Program-made: the position numbers and the translations under genes | Shown here: positions 43,701 through 50,589 of the stretch, in pieces | Position numbering within the stretch: position 1 is the first letter of the stretch | Layout of the letters: each line of letters opens with the position of its first letter | The notes under the pieces: model-generated | Databases searched by the model: none | Told to the model about the DNA's origin: nothing | Seen by the model: only the letters and a program-made list of their open reading frames with translations | Assembly: GCF_039592695.1 (NCBI RefSeq) | Contig: NZ_JBBUTK010000002.1 | Coordinates: forward strand, 1-64,000 | DNA: 64,000 nt | Source of the DNA: Flagellimonas_A sp039592695 | GTDB taxonomy: Bacteria > Bacteroidota > Bacteroidia > Flavobacteriales > Flavobacteriaceae | Direction: 5' to 3'

Positions 43701-44264
43701 CAAGAGGGTCAAGAAGGGCAAGATGGGAAGTCCGAAGGTGAAAATGGAAAAGGTGGTGAAGAAGGAAAGGATGGAGAAAGCGGAAAAGGAAAAGATGGCC
43801 AACAAGATGGCGAAGGAGGTTCCAGCAGTGGCGGTATGAGTGAGGCCGAATTGCAAGAAATCTATGAAATCTACAAACAACAGCAGCAAATCCGTGCCCA
43901 GTTGGAAAAGCAGTTAGAGGACATGATTCAAAACAGCGATAGGGAGTTGGCCAAAAAATTAGTCCGTCAGATGGAGAATTTCGAGAACGACCTGATTGAG
44001 AACGGCATCACCAAGCGTACACAGAACAAAATGAATGCCATTCAGCATCAACTGCTGAAACTGGAAAATGCCGCCATGGAGCAGGGGCAGAAACAAGAGC
44101 GTGAAAGTGAAACCAACAAAAAGAATTATAATGCACCCATAACCACAAAGCCTGAACTGCTTAAAAATCAGGCCTCTGAAATTGAGATTTTAAACAGGCA
44201 AGCCTTACCTTTGCGGCAAAATTACCAGGAGAAGGTAAAGCAGTATTTTAAGGATGGCAATTGA
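40800..44264 (+). CDS. DUF4175-family membrane protein with collagen-like stretch
   Basis: A 1154-residue protein. The start is the TTG at 40800, because an in-frame stop lies just upstream. Hydrophobic segments are near 22-45, 50-68 and 145-165; the rest is presumably periplasmic. A long Q/E/K-rich coiled coil occupies about 490-760. At about 938-1015 there is a G-x-y triplet series (GEK GQQ GKE GQQ GEK) that reads like bacterial collagen. A further coiled coil follows, with EIYKQQQQIRAQLEKQLED. DUF4175 proteins are common in Bacteroidota without a known reaction. The gene overlaps ybeY by 11 bp, and a -7 box TACCTTTG (44206-44213) inside its end could drive ybeY separately. Confidence 0.85.
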   Translation: MGSYDKILDKLNQFISKYYRKLLVKGLLLFFAFGLLFFMAALALEYFLWMGSTARLLLLVLVIAFEGWLLYRFILTPLFYLFRIKRGLTNKQASLLIGKHFSTVDDKLYNLLDLAEDDAKSELLLASIEQRSQQLDDVPFVQAVDFKENLKYAKYAVVPFVVIALIALSGNLQTFFGSAERVVNYDLAYEPPAPFTFQLLTEDLTVLDNQALTLRVNTQGRVRPETISVVINGEPLLMQATANAFEYTFEPPVDNAEFYFTANGYDSRIYSMGSLATPSLEDFIMTLDYPNYTERNTENFKGTGNAVVPEGTRITWSIKGDHIGQIDFQGKDTVLSFKKMEDNFELKQRLFRTMEYAITTSNQNIKDHEQLSYSIAVVRDAHPSIKANQVLDSLNPNLSYYTGQVADDYRVSQVRLVWYTKANPKNEQRLILERPNSNVAQFYYTFPSGLELEEGQDYEIYFEVVDNDAIRGGKVTKSQVFASRIMDDSELKDRELDFQQSVLDKFGKSVEKQKEQGEQLEKINQLQKQQNSLDFQDKAQIKDFIQKQQQQENLMQKFTQELKESLKGELDDEQKKLLQERLERQELEAKKNAKLLEELNKIADKIDKEELKKKLEELGKSQSSSERNLEQLLELTKRYYVTEKASQLAKKLEELANDQEVLSEIKLGQNYSDKEQKKLNEKYEGIDSELEELKNDNAGLKKPLELDIDKQKQEGVKQDQKDALEEINKQQGEEQSSESDGQEQSVNKAQQKQKSAAQKMREMSNSLQQSSMGGGGSTITEDAEMLRQILDNLVTFSFKQEALFDKLQSSDIDISQFSNTVRKQKELRGLFEHVDDSLFALSLRQVEIGEFVNEQITEVYYNIDKSLESIAENQIYQGASYQQYVLNASNSLADFLAKLLDNMQQSMQPGQGQGQGNSDFQLPDIIQGQGELQQKMNQMGQKGEKGQQGKEGQQGEKGQDGKQGQEGQEGQEGQDGKSEGENGKGGEEGKDGESGKGKDGQQDGEGGSSSGGMSEAELQEIYEIYKQQQQIRAQLEKQLEDMIQNSDRELAKKLVRQMENFENDLIENGITKRTQNKMNAIQHQLLKLENAAMEQGQKQERESETNKKNYNAPITTKPELLKNQASEIEILNRQALPLRQNYQEKVKQYFKDGN

Positions 44265-44715
44265 TTTCAATTATGAGGTTGATTTTAGGCTCAATGACGA
44301 AAAAAAGTTTTCCGATTGGATAAGTAGGATTTTCAAAAAGGAGAACTCTAGTTTCGAAACCTTGGCCTACATTTTCTGTGATGATGAGTACCTCGCCGAC
44401 ATCAATTACCAATACCTGAACCACAACACTTTCACCGACATCATCACATTTGATTATTCGAAAGAGGGAATGATTTCTGGGGATATTTTTATCTCTGTGG
44501 ATAGGGTTAGAGAGAATGCAAATTCTTATGAGGTTCTTTTCGAGAATGAACTTCAACGAGTGATGAGCCATGGGGTTTTACATCTTTTGGGATACAAGGA
44601 TAAAACCGAAGCGGATAGGATAATCATGCGCAAGAAGGAAGACGAAATGATGACATTGTTCCACGTGGAACAATCAAATTCCCCCCTTGAGGGGGGCAAG
44701 GGGGGTGTTAAATAA
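44254..44715 (+). CDS. ybeY: Endoribonuclease YbeY (rRNA maturation factor)
   Basis: A 153-residue YbeY. The metal-binding motif is H-G-x-L-H-L-x-G-Y-x-D, seen as MSHGVLHLLGYKDKTEAD (near 109-126). The upstream strand NHNTFTDIITFDYS and GDIFISVDRVREN are typical. It is a zinc endoribonuclease for 16S rRNA 3'-end processing. The C-terminal FHVEQ is encoded by a parS-like site (44657-44672). The last residues (SNSPLEGGKGGVK) come from a dispersed CCCCCCTTGA repeat read as protein, so the natural C-terminus of the family ends near HVEQ. It is followed by mnmG. Confidence 0.93.
   Translation: MAIDFNYEVDFRLNDEKKFSDWISRIFKKENSSFETLAYIFCDDEYLADINYQYLNHNTFTDIITFDYSKEGMISGDIFISVDRVRENANSYEVLFENELQRVMSHGVLHLLGYKDKTEADRIIMRKKEDEMMTLFHVEQSNSPLEGGKGGVK
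44657..44672. promoter_or_regulatory. parS-like ParB-binding site 1
   Basis: TGTTCCACGTGGAACA, a perfect 16-bp palindrome that fits the chromosomal parS consensus TGTTNCACGTGNAACA. It lies in the 3' end of ybeY. ParB/Spo0J binds such sites to segregate origins. A second identical site is at 46674-46689. Confidence 0.85.
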
Positions 44716-44760
44716 CACTTCGGTGTCATGCTGAGTTGTCACCCTGAGCGCAGTCGAAGC
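44680..44760 (+). repeat. Tandem of two dispersed intergenic repeats
   Basis: TCCCCCCTTGAGGGGGGCAAGGGGGG-type hairpin (44680-44706), then TGTCATGCTGAGTTGTCACCCTGAGCGCAGTCGAAGC-type sequence (about 44724-44760). The first part overlaps the end of ybeY. These resemble the repeats at 39362 and 36079. Confidence 0.6.
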
Positions 44761-44795
44761 ATAGGTATTACAGAGGAATTAGTTGATTAAAGAAA

Positions 44796-46664
44796 ATGTT
44801 CGAAAAAGAATACGATATAATAGTTGTAGGAGGAGGCCACGCAGGTGCGGAGGCAACAGCAGCGGCAGCCAACATGGGCTCAAAAACCCTGTTGGTGACC
44901 ATGAACTTGCAGACGATTGGGCAGATGTCTTGCAATCCTGCTATGGGCGGTATTGCGAAAGGGCAGATTGTGCGTGAGATTGATGCTTTAGGGGGCTACA
45001 GCGGAATCGTGACTGACAAGTCCGCCATTCAATTTAAGATGCTGAACAAGTCCAAAGGTCCTGCCATGTGGAGTCCACGTGCACAGAACGATCGCATGCG
45101 TTTTGCTGAAGAGTGGCGCTTGATGCTCGAGCAAACGCCGAACGCGGATTTTTACCAAGAGATGGTTTCAGGCTTGCTTGTAAAAGGTGACAAAGTAGTA
45201 GGTGTACGTACGTCATTGGGATTGGATATTCGCGCTAAAGCTGTTGTCTTGACCAATGGTACATTTCTGAATGGATTGATTCATATTGGCGAAAAACAAT
45301 TTGGTGGGGGTCGTGCCGGCGAGCGGGCAGCAACGGGAATTACCGAACAATTGGTGGACTTTGGTTTTGATAGTGGTCGTATGAAAACAGGCACACCGCC
45401 ACGAGTAGATGGCCGCTCATTGGATTATGAAAAAATGATTCCCCAGCCAGGGGATGAACATCCTGAGAAGTTTTCCTATCTCGATACGCCAATTTTAAAA
45501 ACACAGCGTGATTGCCACATGACACATACCAGTGCCGAGGTGCATGATTTGCTTCGAGAAGGTTTTGACCGATCACCCATGTTCAATGGACGAATCAAAA
45601 GTATAGGCCCACGTTATTGCCCCTCGATAGAGGATAAAATCCATCGCTTCGCAGATAAGGATGCCCATCAAATTTTTGTGGAGCCCGAAGGATGGAATAC
45701 GGTTGAGGTCTATGTCAATGGCTTCTCGACTTCGCTTCCCGAAGATGTACAATACAAAGCCTTGAAATCCGTAAAGGGATTTGAGAGCGTCAAATTCTTC
45801 AGGCCTGGTTACGCCATAGAATACGACTATTTTCCTCCTACACAATTAAAGCACACGCTGGAGACCAAGTTGGTCGATAATCTATATTTTGCCGGGCAGA
45901 TCAACGGAACAACGGGGTACGAAGAAGCCGCTTCACAGGGATTGATGGCGGGCATCAACGCCCATTTGAAAATTAATGAAAAAGAACCTTTTATTTTGCA
46001 GCGGGATGAAGCATATATCGGTGTTTTGATTGATGATTTGATTACAAAGGGTACGGAAGAGCCGTATCGCATGTTTACATCCCGTGCAGAATACCGAACG
46101 TTATTACGGCAGGACAACGCAGATTTGCGATTGACGCCCAAAAGCCATGAATTGGGGTTGGCCTCAGACGAGCGGCTTCAGAAAATGAAAGAAAAGGCAA
46201 AAAAATCAGAGGAATTTGTTGATTTTTTTCGAAAAACAAGTTACAAAGCTGAAGAAATCAATCCCATCCTGGAAGAAGTAGGCTCAGCCAAGGTATTACA
46301 ATCCGATAAAATGTTCAAGGTGTTCTCCCGCCCAAAAGTAACTATGGACCACATGCTACAATTGGATTCGGTTTCTGAGTATGTTTCTGAGCACAATTTA
46401 GGGACTGAGGTTTTGGAGCAAGCTGAGATTCAAGTAAAATATTCTGGCTATATCGAAAAGGAAAAAGCCAATGCTGATAAATTGCATCGGCTGGAAGATG
46501 TCAAAATCCCTCAAAACTTTGACTATTCCAAACTGAAATCCTTGTCGTATGAGGCAAGGGAAAAATTGCAGGAAATTCAACCTGTAACCATCGCACAGGC
46601 GTCCCGAATCAGTGGTGTTTCTCCCTCAGATATCAGTGTTTTGTTGGTTTTTTTAGGCAGGTAA
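44796..46664 (+). CDS. mnmG: tRNA uridine-5-carboxymethylaminomethyl modification enzyme MnmG
   Basis: A 622-residue FAD enzyme (GidA). The N-terminal dinucleotide fold is YDIIVVGGGHAGAEAT. SCNPAMGGIAKGQIVREIDALGG and the later GTFLNGLIHIGEK are highly conserved, as are GRAGE and KTGTPPRV. The FAD-contact FAGQINGTTGYEEAASQGL and the C-terminal helical domain with QASRISGVSPSDISVL complete the family. With MnmE it installs the cmnm5 group at U34 of certain tRNAs. It is flanked by two parS-like sites, consistent with the common origin-proximal position of gidA. Confidence 0.97.
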   Translation: MFEKEYDIIVVGGGHAGAEATAAAANMGSKTLLVTMNLQTIGQMSCNPAMGGIAKGQIVREIDALGGYSGIVTDKSAIQFKMLNKSKGPAMWSPRAQNDRMRFAEEWRLMLEQTPNADFYQEMVSGLLVKGDKVVGVRTSLGLDIRAKAVVLTNGTFLNGLIHIGEKQFGGGRAGERAATGITEQLVDFGFDSGRMKTGTPPRVDGRSLDYEKMIPQPGDEHPEKFSYLDTPILKTQRDCHMTHTSAEVHDLLREGFDRSPMFNGRIKSIGPRYCPSIEDKIHRFADKDAHQIFVEPEGWNTVEVYVNGFSTSLPEDVQYKALKSVKGFESVKFFRPGYAIEYDYFPPTQLKHTLETKLVDNLYFAGQINGTTGYEEAASQGLMAGINAHLKINEKEPFILQRDEAYIGVLIDDLITKGTEEPYRMFTSRAEYRTLLRQDNADLRLTPKSHELGLASDERLQKMKEKAKKSEEFVDFFRKTSYKAEEINPILEEVGSAKVLQSDKMFKVFSRPKVTMDHMLQLDSVSEYVSEHNLGTEVLEQAEIQVKYSGYIEKEKANADKLHRLEDVKIPQNFDYSKLKSLSYEAREKLQEIQPVTIAQASRISGVSPSDISVLLVFLGR

Positions 46665-46673
46665 ATCACTAAA

Positions 46674-46689
46674 TGTTCCACGTGGAACA
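46674..46689. promoter_or_regulatory. parS-like ParB-binding site 2
   Basis: TGTTCCACGTGGAACA, identical to the site at 44657-44672, 9 bp downstream of the mnmG stop. No ParA/ParB gene is in the window. Confidence 0.85.
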
Positions 46690-46742
46690 CAATTTGTTTT
46701 GGCTTGGTTTTTGAGAAGTTTTTTTGACGAAACCAAACCAAA

Positions 46743-47303
46743 ATGAAAAGAGTTTTATTACTGTTTTTTGTAGGCACAACACTTTATTCCTGTATTCCGC
46801 TTAGCATAGCGCCCAACATCAAAGACTACAAAATCACCAAGGGGAAACGCTTTAAACGAGGGCTTCCAAAGAAAACGGTTTTCGTTTTTGAAGATCCCAA
46901 AGACGCTGAACATTTTTACAATTACGTCAATACCAAGTTCAACCTTCAAGATTATTATGTGGATGTTGAGGTGCCCTTTCAATTGGATGGTCACAACTAT
47001 TTTTTCTCCTACTATGAAGTGGAGAAGAAGGACAAAACCCTAAACCTTTTTCCATTAATGGTTGACGCCACCGTCAATGCGGCACTGAACAATGAGGATT
47101 TTGAAACCTATCTCGCTTCCGAAGAAAACAGTATCCAAAGAGAGCACAGTTGGTATATTGCCATTGAGGTGTTTTCAGATGTGGAAAAGGATTGTCTTCA
47201 TGAAAACTACGCCAATAGGGCGGCTATTTTAACGTATCTTCGAGACCTCAAAAAAGAGTACTTGTCCACCCACAATTACAATGAAGTCGTATTTAAAAAC
47301 TAA
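46743..47303 (+). CDS. Lipoprotein of unknown function
   Basis: A 186-residue lipoprotein with signal MKRVLLLFFVGTTLYSC (lipobox LYSC, Cys17). The mature region carries KRFKRGLPKKTVFVFEDPKDAEHFYNYV and a beta-rich middle. I recognise it only as a small Bacteroidota hypothetical family. Its end overlaps the methyltransferase start by 23 bp, so the two are translationally coupled. It begins 53 bp after parS site 2. Confidence 0.72.
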   Translation: MKRVLLLFFVGTTLYSCIPLSIAPNIKDYKITKGKRFKRGLPKKTVFVFEDPKDAEHFYNYVNTKFNLQDYYVDVEVPFQLDGHNYFFSYYEVEKKDKTLNLFPLMVDATVNAALNNEDFETYLASEENSIQREHSWYIAIEVFSDVEKDCLHENYANRAAILTYLRDLKKEYLSTHNYNEVVFKN

Positions 47304-48108
47304 GGATTTTTCGGTTAGCCAAGAGGTGTTCGAGCTGTTGTACGACGAAGAAAAAGAGTTGATGGTTACCCATCCGAAACCTAAAAATCTGGAAGCCTAT
47401 TACGAAAGCGAAGCCTATATCTCGCACACAGACTCAAAACAAACGTTTCTTGAAAGTCTTTATCAAACCGTCAAAAAGGTCAACCTAAATCGAAAGGTAA
47501 AACTAGCAGAAGGCTATTGTAACGGAAACCGAAAGTTGTTGGATATCGGTTCGGGAACGGGAGATTTTTTAGCAGTTGCCAATAGGAAAGGATGGAATGT
47601 AGCTGGAGTGGAACCGAACCAAAAAGCAAGACAAAAATCCTCATCAAAGGGCATCGATGCCAGAAGCACATTGGATGAAATCGGAGACCAAAAATTTCAG
47701 GTCATCACACTTTGGCATGTGTTGGAACATCTGCCTGATTTGGAAACATCGATTACCCAAATAAATAAATTGCTGCATGACAACGGCACATTGATTGTTG
47801 CCGTGCCCAATTACAAATCGTGGGATGCCAACTACTACAAAGAGCATTGGGCCGCCTATGATGTTCCGAGACATCTTTGGCATTTTTCGAAAACAGCCAT
47901 CGAAACCATTTTTTCGATGCAGGGCTTCAGATTGGTTAAAACGAAACCCATGTGGTTTGATGCGTTTTATGTTTCCATCTTATCTGAGAAATATCGGGAA
48001 TCCAACTTTGTATTTGTCAAGGGGATTTTGTTCGGCCTATGGTCAAATATGAGGGCAATGGTTACTAAAGAGTGCTCTTCCCAAATTTACATCCTCCAAA
48101 AAGCGTAA
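47281..48108 (+). CDS. Class I SAM-dependent methyltransferase
   Basis: A 275-residue methyltransferase. Motif I is LLDIGSGTGDFLAVA (near 81-95), followed by GVEPN (acidic residue for SAM ribose) and LWHVLEHLPDLETSI (motif IV). An N-terminal zinc-ribbon is absent. It resembles Methyltransf_23 family members found beside surface or cell-wall genes; the substrate is not inferable. It overlaps the preceding lipoprotein gene by 23 bp and is followed by a 230-bp gap. Confidence 0.85.
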   Translation: MKSYLKTKDFSVSQEVFELLYDEEKELMVTHPKPKNLEAYYESEAYISHTDSKQTFLESLYQTVKKVNLNRKVKLAEGYCNGNRKLLDIGSGTGDFLAVANRKGWNVAGVEPNQKARQKSSSKGIDARSTLDEIGDQKFQVITLWHVLEHLPDLETSITQINKLLHDNGTLIVAVPNYKSWDANYYKEHWAAYDVPRHLWHFSKTAIETIFSMQGFRLVKTKPMWFDAFYVSILSEKYRESNFVFVKGILFGLWSNMRAMVTKECSSQIYILQKA

Positions 48109-48315
48109 AATCCATTTTAAAGACCGCTGTTGCAATTTTGTGATATGGGCCATGCCGTAGCACGGAAATGTGTCAGAAAAGCTGAAATTGACCCTTAGAA
48201 AACAACAAAAATCAATAGAACATAATTATTGCAACAATATTTTATCATAGTTTTTAGCTATTGGCAAAAATATTAGGATAATGTATACCAATAGTGGCTA
48301 TTCAAATGCTTTGTC

Positions 48316-48323
48316 TATTTTTG
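48316..48323 (+). promoter_or_regulatory. -7 box of the OmpH-like gene
   Basis: TATTTTTG matches TAnnTTTG, 13 bases before the first start codon. No good -33 box is visible. The remaining intergenic stretch 48109-48315 shows nothing else I can support. Confidence 0.4.
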
Positions 48324-48336
48324 CGCTGCAAAAAAA

Positions 48337-48852
48337 ATGGATAAAATGAAAAAAATGATTTTTGGCGTGTTTACATTTCTCGCCATGGCATGCCAGCAAG
48401 ACAAGATAGGATTTGTAGATAACGTCAAATTGATGGATGGCTACCAAGAAAAGATTGATGTTGAAGGCAAGTACAAATCCAAAGCGGATGTGTTGGGCAA
48501 AAAGCGAGACAGTATCTCACAGGCCTTTCAAATGGAAGTACAACAATTTCAAACCAAGGCCCAAACCATGTCGCAAAAAAAAGCACAAGAAGAATATGGC
48601 ATGATTCAGCAAAGGGGCCAGTTCATGGGCCAACAACTGCAACAAGAAGAACAGCAACTACAGACCGAAGGACAAACCGAGATGGACAGTGTGGTGAGCA
48701 AGGTCAAAAAAGAAATTGAAGCGTATGGCAAAGCCAACGGCTACACCTATATTTTAGGTGGAGGTGAAGGTGGCAGTGTATTGTACGGCGCAGAGGCCAA
48801 AGACCTTACGGAAGAAATTCTAAATGTCTTGAACGACAAATACAAAAAATAA
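48337..48852 (+). CDS. OmpH/Skp-like periplasmic chaperone, lipoprotein form
   Basis: About 168-171 residues; the start may be 48337 or 48346 (MKKMIFGVF). The signal ends in lipobox LAMAC. The mature protein has the OmpH pattern: an initial strand IGFVDNVKLMDGY, a long glutamine-rich coiled coil (about 40-125, QFQTKAQTMSQKKAQEEYG) and a C-terminal strand GYTYILGGGEGGSVLYG. Skp-type proteins chaperone outer-membrane proteins. A terminator follows 23 bp downstream. Confidence 0.85.
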   Translation: MDKMKKMIFGVFTFLAMACQQDKIGFVDNVKLMDGYQEKIDVEGKYKSKADVLGKKRDSISQAFQMEVQQFQTKAQTMSQKKAQEEYGMIQQRGQFMGQQLQQEEQQLQTEGQTEMDSVVSKVKKEIEAYGKANGYTYILGGGEGGSVLYGAEAKDLTEEILNVLNDKYKK

Positions 48853-48875
48853 CATACTGACTTACAATAATTTAG

Positions 48876-48903
48876 ACCCTGGCCTAGTGCTAGGGTTTTT
48901 TAT
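48876..48903. terminator. Terminator after the OmpH-like gene
   Basis: ACCCTGGC (48876-48883), short loop, GCTAGGGT (48889-48896) with one G-T mismatch, followed by a T run. It lies between convergent genes. Confidence 0.7.
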
Positions 48904-49298
48904 TGTAGCAAATACAAAAGAAACACGGCGGGCATTAAATAAATCACAATCGTCTTTGCCCCTTCATAGTCTTTGGCGACCCGTTGGCCCAACAACAGCA
49001 TCAGTAGTGCGGCACATGAAATGAGCGCCCCATAAAAGGCAAAGGTTTTGTCGTCATGCAGCAATAGATGTATCAGACCGGCCACAGAGAATAACCCAGC
49101 AGCAAGCTCCATCAAAGTAATTGTGCCCAAAAGTAGGGTCACTTGATTTTTAAAGGGCGATTTTGAAAAATGGGTTGATAGCCATGAACGATTGCCCCTC
49201 CAATCCGTTACCTTATCAATACCGCTTTGAAGAAAAACGATGATCAAAAAAAGCAACAGAATCGTTTCGGCGGCATTGTCTTGAAAATGTAAGTGCAT
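48900..49298 (-). CDS. DoxX-like membrane protein
   Basis: A 132-residue protein with four membrane helices (about 10-28, 51-71, 77-97, 107-127). The N-terminus ETILLLFLIIVFLQSGIDKVTDW has the DoxX-type GIDKV pattern. DoxX proteins are membrane-bound and variously linked to thiosulfate oxidation or oxidative stress; no function is certain. It starts 11 bp after the end of the delta prime gene and is probably cotranscribed with it. Confidence 0.75.
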   Translation of the reverse strand: MHLHFQDNAAETILLLFLIIVFLQSGIDKVTDWRGNRSWLSTHFSKSPFKNQVTLLLGTITLMELAAGLFSVAGLIHLLLHDDKTFAFYGALISCAALLMLLLGQRVAKDYEGAKTIVIYLMPAVFLLYLLQ

Positions 49299-49309
49299 GG
49301 TCGTCAGTT

Positions 49310-50458
49310 TTAAGCAGCTTTGGCATGTAAGAGCCGTGTCAATTTTATAGAAAGGTCGGTGAAAATGATTTTTGAGTTTCCGTTACGTTCCACATGAAGC
49401 ATGGCGGTTTCGATTTCATCCACAATGCGAAGAATATTGTTTTCGTGCACAAAGGGTGCAAACTTTTTTAGGTCAAATCCGTCAGAGTGCATTCGAAGAA
49501 AAACCAAATCTTCGGCGCCATAATTGAGCAACAAGGCCTGCCGCATGGCGGTCAAACAATAGTTGAGAAATTTCTTTTGGGCCTCACGCCCAGTTCGGGC
49601 GACTTCTTCGCTCCACAGCACCAATTCATGCACTGCCGCTTTATTTCCTTTGGCCTTAAAGGCACTGCGCACCCATTGCACGAACCATTTTTCAAAGATC
49701 AAATCTTCAGAATCTTGATTGAGCAGGTCGATAGCCTTGTTGAAATTACCATGTGCTTCGTGCGATATTTTGTATGCTTCCTCATACGCTACCCCCTTTT
49801 TTTGAAGGGCCTGCGCAATGATGTCATTGGGCAACGGATTGAAATGCAGTACCTGACAGCGAGAGCGTATGGTCTGTATGATTTGCTCCTCATCTTCGGC
49901 AATCAAGAGCAGCACGGTTTTTTCGGGTGGCTCCTCAATCAATTTCAACAATTTGTTCGAAGCACTGATGTTCATCTTTTCGGCCATCCAAAGAATCAGC
50001 ACTTTGTAGCCACCTTCAAATGATTTTAAGGATAGTTTTTTGACAATATCATGCGCCTCATCGACCCCAATTTGCCCCTGTTTTTTTTCGATGCCCATCA
50101 AGCGGTACCAGTCGAACAAATTTCCATAGGGTTGCTCTTTCACAAATTGTCGCCAATCCCCCAAATAATGGTCGCTGACCGCATGCGATTTCACCTTGTC
50201 GGAATTCGCCACCGGAAAAGCGAAATGTAGGTCGGGATGGCTCAGCGAATTGCACTTCAGGGTACAATTTTGAAAAGCGGTCGCAACCTCCTTAACATCT
50301 TTGCAAAGCACGTACTGCGCATAGGCAATGGCCATGGGCAATGTTCCTGAGCCTTCTGGACCCACAAACAGTTGGGCATGCGCAATGCGCCCCGTATCTG
50401 CCGTGGTTTGTAGATGATTTTTGATATGGATGTGCCCCAAGACGGCATCAAAATGCAT
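49310..50458 (-). CDS. holB: DNA polymerase III subunit delta prime
   Basis: A 382-residue clamp-loader subunit. The N-terminus is VLGHIHIKNHLQTTADTGRIAHAQLFVGPEGSG. The Walker A-like loop lacks the catalytic Lys (GPEGSGTLPM), as expected for non-ATPase delta prime. IGVDEAHDIVKKLSLKS and KVLILWMAEKMNISASNKLLKLIEEPPEKTVLLL are the conserved central region, with the SRC-like IRSRCQVL. The C-terminal domain is helical. It works with gamma/tau and delta to load the beta clamp. It is divergent from pgk across 131 bp. Confidence 0.92.
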   Translation of the reverse strand: MHFDAVLGHIHIKNHLQTTADTGRIAHAQLFVGPEGSGTLPMAIAYAQYVLCKDVKEVATAFQNCTLKCNSLSHPDLHFAFPVANSDKVKSHAVSDHYLGDWRQFVKEQPYGNLFDWYRLMGIEKKQGQIGVDEAHDIVKKLSLKSFEGGYKVLILWMAEKMNISASNKLLKLIEEPPEKTVLLLIAEDEEQIIQTIRSRCQVLHFNPLPNDIIAQALQKKGVAYEEAYKISHEAHGNFNKAIDLLNQDSEDLIFEKWFVQWVRSAFKAKGNKAAVHELVLWSEEVARTGREAQKKFLNYCLTAMRQALLLNYGAEDLVFLRMHSDGFDLKKFAPFVHENNILRIVDEIETAMLHVERNGNSKIIFTDLSIKLTRLLHAKAA

Positions 50459-50539
50459 GGTTCAAAGATACATTTTTTAAGATGTGATGTACTTTACGGA
50501 GAAATAGGGGTTCAGCTACAAATTTGATTCGATGTAGTT

Positions 50540-50569
50540 TTTGACAAGACCTTGAATTGGTTACTTTTG
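50540..50569 (+). promoter_or_regulatory. pgk promoter
   Basis: TTTG (50540-50543), 18-base spacer, TACTTTTG (50562-50569): a clear Bacteroidota -33/-7 pair. The expected start is about 14 bases before the pgk ATG, giving a short leader. Confidence 0.7.
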
Positions 50570-50589
50570 AACACCTAACACGAGAATAC

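Noticed and set aside
42153..43889. Leucine/phenylalanine-rich minus-strand frames opposite the DUF4175 gene
   Set aside because: They arise from antisense reading of the Q/K/E-rich coiled coil and would be unrealistically hydrophobic.
48109..48315. Possible attC-like remnant (TTGCAATTTTG...TTGCAACAATA) between the methyltransferase and OmpH-like genes
   Set aside because: No paired GTT/AAC cores and no GGCTATAA or GGTGTATAA arms; judged chance similarity.
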